Positions 17,529 to 25,888 of a DNA stretch of 64,000 nt are shown piece by piece. The DNA is from Thermoleophilaceae bacterium (GTDB lineage: Bacteria; Actinomycetota; Thermoleophilia; Solirubrobacterales; Thermoleophilaceae). The translations under genes were made by a program, and so were the position numbers. Under the pieces are notes generated by a model. It was not told where the DNA came from and searched no databases. It saw nothing but the letters and a program-made list of their open reading frames with translations. Each line of letters begins with the position of its first letter. Position 1 is the stretch's first letter. Location of the stretch: contig JBBDYQ010000025.1 in NCBI GenBank assembly GCA_040901445.1, forward strand, positions 61,915 through 125,914, written 5' to 3'.

Positions 17529-18173
17529 TTATCGGACCAGCAGCAGCGTTCCGTAGACGACGCACGCCCCGGCAGCGGTGCCGTTGCCCTCCTGGCGCGC
17601 CACGCCGTCCACCAGGAGCTGCGTGCCCGCGAGCTGCACGCGGTGGATGAAGGTGTTCTGGCCGCCGATGCGGAAGCCGTCAACGGCGCCGTCGGCCAGG
17701 AAGTCGAAGGTGCCGTCGCCGGTGCCCACGCGGCGGGTGAGGTTGATCGTCTCGCCCGACGTGTTGGTCAGCGCGATGGTGGCGTCGGGGTTCTCGATGC
17801 CGGCCGCGTTGTTGCGGTCCTCGCAGGACGCGCTCAGGCGCGCGACGTTGGCGGTGTCGCCCTGGGACAGGAGCTCGACGGGGCTGCTGGCCGCGTTGTC
17901 GGGCGACTCGATCACCACGGCGAACGGCTCGGCGCGCGCCACCTCGGCGAGGAACTTGCCCGGGATCTGGCCGGAGCGCGACCCGCCGCGCGCGGCCGCC
18001 ACCACGTTGCCGCGGGCGTCGCTCAGCGACGCGGCGGCCGATACGGCGCTCTTGCCGTCCACCGCGCCCGCGTTACGGGCAAAGCTCACGGCTGCCACGG
18101 CGGATCCGGTCGTGGCCATGACGAGCGCGATGAGCGCGACGACCATCGCCGGCGAGGGCTTGCGAAGCTTCAT
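17529..18173 (-). CDS. Secreted hypothetical protein
   Basis: A 214-residue protein with a signal peptide (KPSPAMVVALIALVMATTGSA, cleavage near residue 26). The segment FARNAGAVDGKSAV just after it recurs as a theme in secreted proteins of this lineage (compare NADKVDGL in the collagen-like protein at 24692). The rest is beta-rich with two cysteines (SCEDR and ACVVYG). ATG 18173 has a strong ribosome site GGAGGAGCAGGAG. It lies 10 bases before the L,D-transpeptidase gene and may be in one operon with it. No function assigned. Confidence 0.65.
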   Translation of the reverse strand: MKLRKPSPAMVVALIALVMATTGSAVAAVSFARNAGAVDGKSAVSAAASLSDARGNVVAAARGGSRSGQIPGKFLAEVARAEPFAVVIESPDNAASSPVELLSQGDTANVARLSASCEDRNNAAGIENPDATIALTNTSGETINLTRRVGTGDGTFDFLADGAVDGFRIGGQNTFIHRVQLAGTQLLVDGVARQEGNGTAAGACVVYGTLLLVR

Positions 18174-18259
18174 CTCCTGCTCCTCCTGTGGGGTGGGGGG
18201 TTCGGTTGGAGAACCCCGCCGCGGGGGCCATGGAGCGGCTTCTGCCACAATCAGCCGCC

Positions 18260-18613
18260 ATGTCCGCCGGCGACACGAGGGCCCTCATCGAGACGGCCGT
18301 CGAGCGCTTCGGGAACGAGGTCCCGTCGCTCAAGCAGCTCAAGCTCGTCATCCGGCTGGAGCTGCGCTCTCGCGGCGACGCCCCGATCTGGCGCGTCGAG
18401 GTGCCCGGCCCGAACGTCTCCAGGGACCCGGCGGCGGACGCCCGCGTGGACGTGTCCGTGCTGCGCCCCCAGTTCAACGAGCTGGCCGCCGAGGGCGGCC
18501 TGAAGGACTGGGCCGAGGCCTACGAGCACGGCCACGTGAAGGTCACGGGCGAGGCCGGCGTCGTGAAGCTGATCGGCAACGTCATCCAGCGCCAGCTGGC
18601 CCGCGCGCGCTAG
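18260..18613 (+). CDS. SCP2-like sterol-carrier-fold protein (putative)
   Basis: A 117-residue small cytoplasmic protein. The final part (AEAYEHGHVKVTGEAGVVKLIGNVIQRQ) resembles the strand-helix end of SCP2-type lipid-binding domains, where a G-x-(I/V)-x-(V/L)-x-G turn is followed by a helix. The alternating strand VDVSVLRPQFNELA also fits. Similarity is weak and the assignment is a pattern call only. It is a single gene between two divergent secreted-protein genes. Confidence 0.45.
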   Translation: MSAGDTRALIETAVERFGNEVPSLKQLKLVIRLELRSRGDAPIWRVEVPGPNVSRDPAADARVDVSVLRPQFNELAAEGGLKDWAEAYEHGHVKVTGEAGVVKLIGNVIQRQLARAR

Positions 18614-18677
18614 TTCGAGCGGCGCAGTTCCCTGGGAGCGCCCGCGCCGCGCCTCCGCGTGCGGCGCGGGCGCTCGC

Positions 18678-18830
18678 TCAGGGCAGTAGCTGGATGGTGA
18701 CCTGGGCGATGGGGTTGGCGTCGACCGAGATCGACTTGCCCGCCCCGTCCTCGCCGCCCACGGCGCCGGAAGCGGCCGTGACGTCCAGCAGGTCCCCGTA
18801 GTCCGCGATCTGCGGTTGCTCGTAGCTCAT
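18678..18830 (-). CDS. Orphan lasso-type RiPP leader peptide
   Basis: A 50-residue peptide from ATG 18830 with the ribosome site GGAGG. The N-terminus MSYEQPQIADYGDLLDVT fits the lasso leader pattern Y-x2-P-x-(L/I)-x3-G-x5-T exactly. The Thr is at residue 18 and, as in lasso leaders, would be two residues before cleavage. The core would then begin ASGAVGGED, putting Glu and Asp at positions 8 and 9, where an isopeptide ring partner is expected. The remaining core (to residue 50) is longer than most lasso cores. No lasso cyclase or protease gene is nearby, so it may be an orphan or serve a different RiPP role. Confidence 0.7.
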   Translation of the reverse strand: MSYEQPQIADYGDLLDVTAASGAVGGEDGAGKSISVDANPIAQVTIQLLP

Positions 18831-18841
18831 CCTTGCCTCCC

Positions 18842-19027
18842 TCAGTCCCTGATGCAGAGCACCCGCAGCTGGATCCTCACGAGCGGCGACCCGTCCGTGA
18901 GCTGGTAATGGACAGGCTCGCTGCCGTTCTTGCAGGTCGTGTCCACCTCGTCCGCCCAACCCGCTGACGGAACCAGCACCAGGGCGGTGCTCGCCGCGAG
19001 CACGACGCCGAGTGCGCGTTTCCTCAT
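18842..19027 (-). CDS. Small secreted protein (61 residues)
   Basis: A 61-residue protein with a clear signal peptide (MRKRALGVVLAASTALVLVP, cleavage near GWA-DEV). The mature 36 residues carry two cysteines (TTCKNG and RVLCIRD) that could form one disulphide. It lies 11 bases upstream of the lasso-type leader gene on the same strand and is divergent from the large regulator at 19174, so the pair is probably one transcript. No family recognised. Confidence 0.65.
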   Translation of the reverse strand: MRKRALGVVLAASTALVLVPSAGWADEVDTTCKNGSEPVHYQLTDGSPLVRIQLRVLCIRD

Positions 19028-19173
19028 ATGACCCCCCTTCGGGCCCGCGTCCGGCGGGCCATGGCTGCTGGTCTGCTGGAACGCGGCGGCGGACGAAAAC
19101 TTGCGCCAGTGGACGGTCGTAACCCGGCTGTCATTGCGGCGTCCGGCAGGGTGGTCTACCTTCGCCTGTAAGG

Positions 19174-22100
19174 GTGCCAATCGGACTCGACCCCTCCGCC
19201 GCCGGCGCCCGGCCGGCACGCATCGCGCGAGACCCGCTTGCCGGGCGGCTGCGGGAAGCGATCGACGCGGGACACCTCCTGCTGGTTGCACCGGCCGGCT
19301 ATGGCAAGACCACGGCACTCGAGGAGGCCATCGCCGCGCCGGGCGCCCCGGCTCTCGCGCGCATCCGGTGCCGCGGCCACGGCTCCGCCGGGCAGCTGCT
19401 CCTGGCCCTCGCCGACGCCCTGCGGGGCGCGTGCCCGGGACTGGTCGACGTGGTGGGAGAGCGGATTGCCGCCGGCCTCGAGCCGCTCGATCCCAGGTCG
19501 GCGCTGCACGAGGTGGCGGCCGAGTTGGAGCGCCTGCTGGTCGACCCGCTGCTGGTGGTCTTCGACGACGCCGAGCGGCTTGCTGCGCGTCCGGACGCCC
19601 TGGAGCTGATCCAGCGCCTGCTCGACAGCGATGCCGCGCCGCTGCGCGTGGCCGTGTGCACGCGACAGCCGTTGCCGCTGCGGACGGCCAGGCTGGAGGT
19701 CGCCGGGCGGCTGACGCAGGCCGGGGTGGCCGAGCTCGCCTTCTCGCCCGACGAGTGCGCGGCCGTCCTGCGGCTCGCGCGCGGGCGAGATCCGGGCGCC
19801 GGCGAAGTCGAGGAGGTCTTGCAGCGGACCGAGGGCTGGCCACTGGGCGTGTCCCTGGCGGCGGTCGGCAGTGCCGGGGCGCGCCGCGGCGCGCTGTCGG
19901 CGTTCCTGGACGAGGAGGTGCTGGACCGGCTGGAGCCTGCGTTTAGCTCCGCGCTGCTCGTGACGAGCCTGCCCGAGCAGATCGACGAGGGCCTCGCGAC
20001 CGCCCTGGGCGCGCCTGCCGGCTTTCTGGACGAGCTGCGGGTAAGAGGCCTGTTCGTGCAGGAGCGCGACGGCGGCGCGACGCTGGCGTATCACCCGCTG
20101 GTACGCGACTTCCTGCTCGAACGCCTTCACCGTGAGCGAAGCGACGCCGATCTGTGCGAGCTACACCTGCAAACGGGGCGCGCCCTGGCCTCGGGTGGAC
20201 GCACGGTGGAGGCGATCGACCACCTCCTGGCCGCGGGGGAGTGGCAGGAGGCGACCACCGCCATCGCCGGTCATGGGCCTCTGCTTGCCCGCACCGAGCC
20301 CGAGACGGTGGGTCGCTGGCTCGGCCGGCTCCCGGAGGAGGTCGGGCGCCAAGCCGAGCCCGCCCTGCTGGCCGGGCGCCTGGCGGCAGGCTCGGGCCGG
20401 CTTCGCGAGGCACGGGAGCCGCTGGCCGCCGCCGTTGACGCATTCGCCGCGCGCGGGGACGTCCAGGGCGAGTGGCTCGCCCGGGTGGCGCTCGCCGATG
20501 CGCTGTTCCTGCTCCAGGACTTCGAGCCCGTGGTGGAGCTGGCGTCGGGGTTCGGCGAGTCACCGGCGTTCGGCGCGCCGATGGTCGCAGTCGCGGCGGC
20601 GGCCGCGCTGGCGCGCTGCTGCCGCTTCGACGAGAGCGCCGAAATGTATCGCCGGGCGACCGAGCATCCGGCGGGTGTCGGCTGGCAGGCGCTCGAACCC
20701 GGTTTCAGCGGCTTCTACATCGATTTGCCCGCCGGGCGGCTCGACCGCGCCCTCGCCGGCGTACGCGACGGGGTCGAACGTCTGCAGCAGGGAGACGACC
20801 CGTTCGAGCGGCTGCCCTACATGCTGGGCTTCCTCGCCCTGATCCACGAGGCGCGCGGGGAGGACGAGGCGGCACTCGGGGCCGCCCGGCAGGCCACCGC
20901 GCTCACCGAGCGCCGGCTCGTGGGCGGCTACATCGGCGACGTGGCCCGGCTCTTCACGGCGGGCATGCATGCGCGAGCCGGGCGGGTGGCCGAGGCCGAG
21001 CTGGAGCTCGAGCAGGTCCGCATCGTCCCCGAAGGGTGGTTCGCGTCGGACCCGCACGTGACGCGGGCCACGGTCGCCGTGCAGCGTGGCGAGCACGTGG
21101 TCGCCTGCGACGCGGCGGAGGCGGCGCTCGCCGAGGAGCTCGTGAGCTCGTGGTTCGAGCGCGAGCGCACCACCGCGCTCGCCGTGCCGGTGCTGGTGGC
21201 TGCAGGCCGGCCGGAGCGCGCCCGCGAGGCGCTCGAGACGGCCTTGGCCGCCTGTCCGCCGGCCTGCTCGAGCTCGCGGCTGCTGGGGCTGCGCGCCTGG
21301 GTGCGCCGGCTCGGCGGCCACGAGCCGGCGGCGCTTGACGACCTCGTGCAGGCGTGGGAGGAGTCCGGAGCCGAGTGCGTACATCTCGTGCGCCGGGACT
21401 GGGAGCGCATCGAGTCGCTGCTCCGCCAAGGCGCGGAGCAGGGAGCGCTGGACGCCGCGGAGCTGGTGACCGCCGTCGCCGCCGCCCGCCCGGGCGGGGA
21501 CGCGCTGCTCCCCTTGGCAGACAGCCCGCAACCCGCCGTCCGGCGGGCCGTGGCGGCGCCCCTCGCGGCCTCTGGCCATCCGGCGAGCGCAGGGGCCCTG
21601 CACGGGCTGGCACACGATGCCCATGCGGGCGTGGCGACAGTGGCACGCGGATGCGCCGAGCGTCTCAGCGTGATGCCGCCGCCTCTCGTGATCTCGCTCC
21701 TCGGCGGCTTCGACGTCCGGCGCGGAACGTGGCGCGTGCCGCCCGATGCATGGGGCCGCAGGATCGCGGAGCGCCTAGTGCGCCATCTTCTCCTCCATCG
21801 CGCGTCCGGCGTGCACGAGGAGCTGCTCTTCGAGGCCTTCTGGCCGGGAAAGCCGCCGTCCGCCGCGCGCCGAAGCCTGCAGGTGGCGGTGTCTTGTGCG
21901 CGTTCGGTGCTCGATCCCGCGGCTTCGGAGACAAGCGCGGTCGAGGTGGGAGACCGCGTCTACCGGCTGGTGCTGCGGGAGGGTGACAGCGTCGACGCCG
22001 ACGAGTTCGCGGTGGCCGCCCGCGCAGCACTCGAGCACCGCGGTGATGGCCGCCGGGACCTGCTGCTGGCCGCGCAGGGGCTGTGGGGCGGCGAGCCGCT

Positions 22101-22434
22101 TCCCGAGGACCGCTATGAGGACTGGGCCGTGGCCTGGCGTGAGTCGATGCTCGATCTCTACGGAGAGCTTCTCTCGGCGCTGGTGGACGCCCACGAGCAG
22201 GCGGGTGACACCTCGAGCGCTCTCGACGCGGCGCGAGGCCTTGTGGGCGTTGAGCCCCTGTCGGAGGGAGCGCACCGGCGCCTGATGGCCGCGTATGCGC
22301 GTGCCGGCCGGCGTGGCCATGCCCTGCGCCAGTTCCTCGCCTGCAGGCGCGCGCTCGTGGACGAGCTTGGCGTGGAGCCCGGCGAGGAGACCACGCGGTT
22401 GCACCGGGCAGTGCTCGCCGGCGACCCCGTGTGA
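19174..22434 (+). CDS. MalT/LuxR-like ATPase fused to a BTAD (SARP-type) domain
   Basis: A 1,086-residue cytoplasmic regulator from GTG 19174. The N-terminal third is a STAND-type NTPase with a P-loop (GYGKTT, near residue 44) and a Walker B-like LLVVFDDAE (near 127). The middle is a long helical TPR-like array (about 330-830). The C-terminus has a winged-helix-like segment (VISLLGGFDVRRGTWRVPPD) and a bacterial transcriptional activation domain with EDWAVAWRESMLDLYGELL and a terminal RRALVDELGVEPGEET. The architecture fits a large signal-responsive activator. Neighbours suggest control of the peptide pair on one side and the surface proteins on the other. Confidence 0.85.
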   Translation: MPIGLDPSAAGARPARIARDPLAGRLREAIDAGHLLLVAPAGYGKTTALEEAIAAPGAPALARIRCRGHGSAGQLLLALADALRGACPGLVDVVGERIAAGLEPLDPRSALHEVAAELERLLVDPLLVVFDDAERLAARPDALELIQRLLDSDAAPLRVAVCTRQPLPLRTARLEVAGRLTQAGVAELAFSPDECAAVLRLARGRDPGAGEVEEVLQRTEGWPLGVSLAAVGSAGARRGALSAFLDEEVLDRLEPAFSSALLVTSLPEQIDEGLATALGAPAGFLDELRVRGLFVQERDGGATLAYHPLVRDFLLERLHRERSDADLCELHLQTGRALASGGRTVEAIDHLLAAGEWQEATTAIAGHGPLLARTEPETVGRWLGRLPEEVGRQAEPALLAGRLAAGSGRLREAREPLAAAVDAFAARGDVQGEWLARVALADALFLLQDFEPVVELASGFGESPAFGAPMVAVAAAAALARCCRFDESAEMYRRATEHPAGVGWQALEPGFSGFYIDLPAGRLDRALAGVRDGVERLQQGDDPFERLPYMLGFLALIHEARGEDEAALGAARQATALTERRLVGGYIGDVARLFTAGMHARAGRVAEAELELEQVRIVPEGWFASDPHVTRATVAVQRGEHVVACDAAEAALAEELVSSWFERERTTALAVPVLVAAGRPERAREALETALAACPPACSSSRLLGLRAWVRRLGGHEPAALDDLVQAWEESGAECVHLVRRDWERIESLLRQGAEQGALDAAELVTAVAAARPGGDALLPLADSPQPAVRRAVAAPLAASGHPASAGALHGLAHDAHAGVATVARGCAERLSVMPPPLVISLLGGFDVRRGTWRVPPDAWGRRIAERLVRHLLLHRASGVHEELLFEAFWPGKPPSAARRSLQVAVSCARSVLDPAASETSAVEVGDRVYRLVLREGDSVDADEFAVAARAALEHRGDGRRDLLLAAQGLWGGEPLPEDRYEDWAVAWRESMLDLYGELLSALVDAHEQAGDTSSALDAARGLVGVEPLSEGAHRRLMAAYARAGRRGHALRQFLACRRALVDELGVEPGEETTRLHRAVLAGDPV

Positions 22435-22471
22435 GGATTCCGTGAGCGCCCGCCCTTAGCTTCGGGCGGCA

Positions 22472-22681
22472 ATGGTGGTGCACAGGCGCACATTCATCGT
22501 GCGGGTGCTCGATGGCGCGATCGTGGTCGAGGATTTCCGCGTGGGTCGCCGCGCGCGCGTCGACGAGCTCGACGCCGTGGGCTTGCAGATCGGCAGCTGG
22601 CTGGCCGACGACGGCTCGCCGGCCCCGGCCGCGCCGCCCTCGCAGCTGACGGGCAGAGCAGACGGGGCGAGGAGGCCGTGA
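22472..22681 (+). CDS. Small hypothetical protein
   Basis: A 69-residue protein with no signal peptide. The core reads as beta strands (RTFIVRVLDGAIVVEDFRVG) followed by a short helix (VDELDAVGLQIGSWL) and a Pro/Ala-rich tail. Its stop overlaps the GTG of the collagen-like gene, so it is translationally coupled to it. No family recognised. Confidence 0.5.
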   Translation: MVVHRRTFIVRVLDGAIVVEDFRVGRRARVDELDAVGLQIGSWLADDGSPAPAAPPSQLTGRADGARRP

Positions 22682-24177
22682 GTATGGGAACCAGGGGCAG
22701 GGCGCGAAAGCGCCGGATCGCAGCAAGCGAGGCGGCCATCGAGCAGCGGATCGCGGCCATCGGGCGAGCGCTGCGCGGCAGCAGCCCATCGACGGGGTTC
22801 GAGCGCGAGCGGCATGCGCTCCTGGAGACGCTCGCCACGTCGCGCGCAGCGCGGCTCGAGCGGGGCGCGCGCCGGCGCGGCCTGGCATCGGCGCGGCCGG
22901 TGTCGATGGTGGCCGCCTCGATCGGGCTGGGCCTCCTGGTGGCGCCGCTGGCAGCGCTCGGAGATCGTCGTGAGGAAGGCAACGAGGGCGCGGTGGCATC
23001 CGGGAACGCACGCGGCGAGCCGGTGCAGATCGGGGTGCGCAACCGCTCCCGTAGCGAGACCGGCCTGATCGCCAACGGGGACGGCTACTCGCTGCGGCTC
23101 TCGAACGTGAACCGCGGTGAGGGCGGCGGGGCGATCTTCGGCTGCAGGGCGGCGGCGGGGCGGGAGTCGTGCGTGAACGCCGACAACCTGGCCGACGGGC
23201 AGGCGTTCTTCTTCCGCTCGCGCGAAGGCTCGTCGGCCGGGCGTTTCCAGGTGGACGGACCGAACGCCGTGCCGTTCACGACAAACGCGCGCGGGATGGT
23301 CCAGAACCTGAACGCGGAGATGGTCGGCGGCCTGACGGCCCAGCAGCTTCTGGCCCGGGCTCCGCAGGAGGCGGCGGCCGGCGCTCAGGGGCCACCCGGC
23401 CCCGCCGGGCCGGAGGGAGAGCGCGGCGAGCAGGGGACGCCCGGGGCCCCCGGAACCGACGGCAGCGACGCTTCGATCAACGGCGTCCCCGCCGGCGGTG
23501 ACCTCACCGGCGACTACCCGAATCCGCAGATCGCGTCAGATGCCGTGGGTTCGCCCGAGATCGCCAACAACGCAGTCGGGTCCCTGGAGATCGACTCGAA
23601 CGCCGTCGATTCGGCCGAGGTCGCGTCGGGCGCGATCGGGACGACGGAGGTAAACAACAACACGATCAACGGGAACGACCTCGATCCCAACAACACTTTC
23701 GCCACGGACGACATCAGCCGCAACGGCGTCGGGCAGTTCGAGATCTCCCCGAACGCGATCAGGAGCAGCGAGATCATGGACGGTCAGGTGAGGGCCGCCG
23801 ACCTCGCCGGCGGTGCGGTGACGGGCGACAAGGTCGCCGACGATGCAGTCGGCAGGGCGGGCATAGTGGACGACGCCGTCGATTCGTCCAAGGTCGCGGC
23901 TGGATCGCTGCGGCGACACGACTTCACGATCAGCTCCACCGGCGCCGGCGTCAATGTGTTCCTCGACCCCGGCGAGTGCTCGACTCGCGAGGTCACGAAT
24001 ACCGAGGCCGCGGTCGGCGACGACACCTACATCTCCGTCCAGAATCTCGCCGATGGCTTCGTGGTCTTCCCGATGACGGTCGCGACCGCCGGCAAGCTCC
24101 GCTTCCGCCTCTGCAACATCGGGCCGGCGACGACCGCCGCCGACCTGGACCTGTCAGCCCGAGTGATCAAGCCATGA
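22678..24177 (+). CDS. Collagen-like surface protein with beta-repeat region (paralogue 1)
   Basis: A 499-residue protein from GTG 22678. A basic N-terminus and a membrane segment (about 76-100) precede an approximately 120-residue domain shared with the protein at 24692 (opening RGEPVQIGVRNRS and including NADNLADGQAFFFRSREG). Next is a short collagen-like Gly-x-y stretch (GPPGPAGPEGERGEQG), then Ala/Asp-rich units of the (D/N)AVGSxEI type (about 275-400) that suggest a beta-solenoid or fibre shaft. The end is a globular tip with two cysteines. Probably a cell-surface fibre. Confidence 0.75.
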   Translation: MSMGTRGRARKRRIAASEAAIEQRIAAIGRALRGSSPSTGFERERHALLETLATSRAARLERGARRRGLASARPVSMVAASIGLGLLVAPLAALGDRREEGNEGAVASGNARGEPVQIGVRNRSRSETGLIANGDGYSLRLSNVNRGEGGGAIFGCRAAAGRESCVNADNLADGQAFFFRSREGSSAGRFQVDGPNAVPFTTNARGMVQNLNAEMVGGLTAQQLLARAPQEAAAGAQGPPGPAGPEGERGEQGTPGAPGTDGSDASINGVPAGGDLTGDYPNPQIASDAVGSPEIANNAVGSLEIDSNAVDSAEVASGAIGTTEVNNNTINGNDLDPNNTFATDDISRNGVGQFEISPNAIRSSEIMDGQVRAADLAGGAVTGDKVADDAVGRAGIVDDAVDSSKVAAGSLRRHDFTISSTGAGVNVFLDPGECSTREVTNTEAAVGDDTYISVQNLADGFVVFPMTVATAGKLRFRLCNIGPATTAADLDLSARVIKP

Positions 24178-24701
24178 CGAGCGGGATGACGCGTTCCGGC
24201 AGCCGAGGACAGGGCGGTGATCGAGCTGTGTCTGTGAATCCCGGGGTCGTGGAGACCCAGTCCTCGCGGGCATGGATGGATGTGCGCAAGGGGTGGGCGT
24301 GGCAGGGCGCCAAGGTGCCGGTCGATATCTCGCTCGGCAGTGGTGAGCTGGTCATGGTGGTCGGGAGCACGCAGCTGGACAAGAGGGAGCGCGAGGCCCT
24401 GGTGCGCCTGTCCGGGGACGCCGTGCTCAGCACGCTGATCGCCAGCCGGGAGCAGCCTGAGATCCGAGTCGGGCTGGCGGACGCGGCGTTCCGCTACCCG
24501 TCGGTGTTCGGACTCGGCCGGACCACGATCGTCGTCCGCCAGGACGGTCGCCCGGACTTCGCGCTGAGCTTCGTGGACCCCGCGCAGACCGGTAACCCCC
24601 TCACCAGCCCGCGGCGGTTCACCTTCCGGCTGCTGCGCGCCGGGCCGGCTGCGCGACGAGTGCGCGACTCGTGGAAAGAGGCGGTCGAGGCATGCCGATG
24701 A
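24174..24701 (+). CDS. Hypothetical protein between two surface-protein paralogues
   Basis: A 175-residue protein starting at ATG 24174 with an ATGA overlap on the upstream stop. It has no signal peptide or membrane segment. Predicted strands and short helices are seen (VPVDISLGSGELVMVVGST, then TTIVVRQDGRPDFALSFVD), with a basic C-terminus. No family recognised. Its own stop overlaps the next start, so the block 22472-25642 is one tightly coupled operon. Confidence 0.55.
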   Translation: MTSGMTRSGSRGQGGDRAVSVNPGVVETQSSRAWMDVRKGWAWQGAKVPVDISLGSGELVMVVGSTQLDKREREALVRLSGDAVLSTLIASREQPEIRVGLADAAFRYPSVFGLGRTTIVVRQDGRPDFALSFVDPAQTGNPLTSPRRFTFRLLRAGPAARRVRDSWKEAVEACR

Positions 24702-25642
24702 GCCGCGACTCACTCGAACAGCGCGTGCTCGCGCTGGAGAACGAGCTGGCGGGCCGCCGGCGTGGCGGCCGGGCGCTCCAGTCGCTGGCGGCGGCGTTGG
24801 TCCTCACGGCGTTGACCGTGCCGCTCGCGCTGGCGGGCGAGGCGCCCCGCAAGGGCAGTGCCGCCGCCGCGGGCAACGAGCGCGGCGAGGCCGTGCAGAT
24901 CGGCCTGCGCAACCGCTCCGAGCGGGAGACCGGGCTGATCGCGAGTGGCGACGGCTACAGCTTGCGGCTCTCTAACGTGAATCGCGGAGAGGGCGGCGGG
25001 GCGATCTTCGGGTGCCGTGCCGCGGCGAGCGCGGCGGAGTCCTGTGTGAACGCGGACAACCTCGCCGACGGGCAGGCGTTCTTCTTCCGCTCGCGCGAGG
25101 GCTCGTCGGCTGGGCGGTTCCAGGTGGACGGCCCGAATGCGGTGCCGTTCACGACCAACGCCGGCGGCCTCGTCGCGAACCTGAACGCCGACAAGGTGGA
25201 CGGGCTCGACGCGGCACAGCTGCGCGGCCTGCAGGGGCCGGCAGGGCCGGCGGGCCCGCAGGGCGAGGCCGGCGCTCCAGGCCCGGCCGGTGCACAGGGC
25301 GCTCCCGGCGAGCCTGCCACCAGGCTCCTTGCCGCGGTCGAGTCGGCATGCACGGGCCTCGACCGGTCGGTGGGGGCGCTGTCGGTGAATCCGGTCACCG
25401 GCTCGCAGTGCCGGATCCGCTTCGACCGTGACATCAGCCGTTGCTACGCCTTCGTGGCCAACCGCAACTTCAACCTCCAGACCACCATCCTCACCGCATC
25501 CATCGGCGGCCCCGACCCGGCCAACGGCGACGGGGACGTGGCCGGGGGCCCCGGCCAGGACGAAGTCGCCGTCTTGACGACCGACTCCACCGACGGCCTG
25601 GCAGGGGGCACGCCGCGGCTGGCCGTGACGGTGCTGTGCTGA
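24692..25642 (+). CDS. Collagen-like surface protein (paralogue 2)
   Basis: A 316-residue protein from ATG 24692 (ATG 24698 is also possible, each overlapping the upstream stop). A coiled-coil-like N-terminus and a membrane segment (about residue 33) lead into the same approximately 120-residue domain as paralogue 1 (RGEAVQIGLRNRSERET onward). A short Gly-x-y stretch (GPAGPAGPQGEAGAPGPAG) follows, then a distinct C-terminal globular tip of about 110 residues with three cysteines. It lacks the beta-repeat shaft of paralogue 1. Probably displayed at the surface. Confidence 0.75.
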   Translation: MPMSRDSLEQRVLALENELAGRRRGGRALQSLAAALVLTALTVPLALAGEAPRKGSAAAAGNERGEAVQIGLRNRSERETGLIASGDGYSLRLSNVNRGEGGGAIFGCRAAASAAESCVNADNLADGQAFFFRSREGSSAGRFQVDGPNAVPFTTNAGGLVANLNADKVDGLDAAQLRGLQGPAGPAGPQGEAGAPGPAGAQGAPGEPATRLLAAVESACTGLDRSVGALSVNPVTGSQCRIRFDRDISRCYAFVANRNFNLQTTILTASIGGPDPANGDGDVAGGPGQDEVAVLTTDSTDGLAGGTPRLAVTVLC

Positions 25643-25649
25643 GCCGCGC

Positions 25650-25886
25650 CTACCGCTCGAGCGCCGTGCCGTCGTAGAGCTTCTTCACGACCACGCCGCC
25701 CGGGGGCGCCGCCTGCACGCACAGCTCGCAGAGGATGCACTCGTCGAGGTTGGCGTCGACCACCTCCACGCCGCCGTCCTTGGCCGCGTAGATGTCCACG
25801 GGGCAGGCGTCCTCGAGCCTCTTCGCCAGCTCGGCGTCGCCGCGGACCTCATCCGCCACCTCGACGTCGATGAACAGACCCGCCAT
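25650..25886 (-). CDS. Small 4Fe-4S ferredoxin-like protein
   Basis: A 78-residue protein with CILCELC (C-x2-C-x2-C, residues 50-56) and an upstream CPVDIY (Cys 28), together enough for one 4Fe-4S cluster. The motif resembles FixX-type ferredoxins, with the proline-linked cysteine moved ahead of the triplet. ATG 25886 lies 2 bases after the SucD-like stop on the minus strand, so it is part of that operon. It probably carries electrons for an enzyme linked to the ligase, though no oxidoreductase is adjacent. Confidence 0.75.
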   Translation of the reverse strand: MAGLFIDVEVADEVRGDAELAKRLEDACPVDIYAAKDGGVEVVDANLDECILCELCVQAAPPGGVVVKKLYDGTALER

Positions 25887-25888
25887 GT

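Noticed and set aside
18819..18834. CAAGGATG at the start of the lasso-type leader gene, a CsrA-like core
   Set aside because: It is simply the ribosome site and ATG; no stem encloses it and the gene has no flagellar link.
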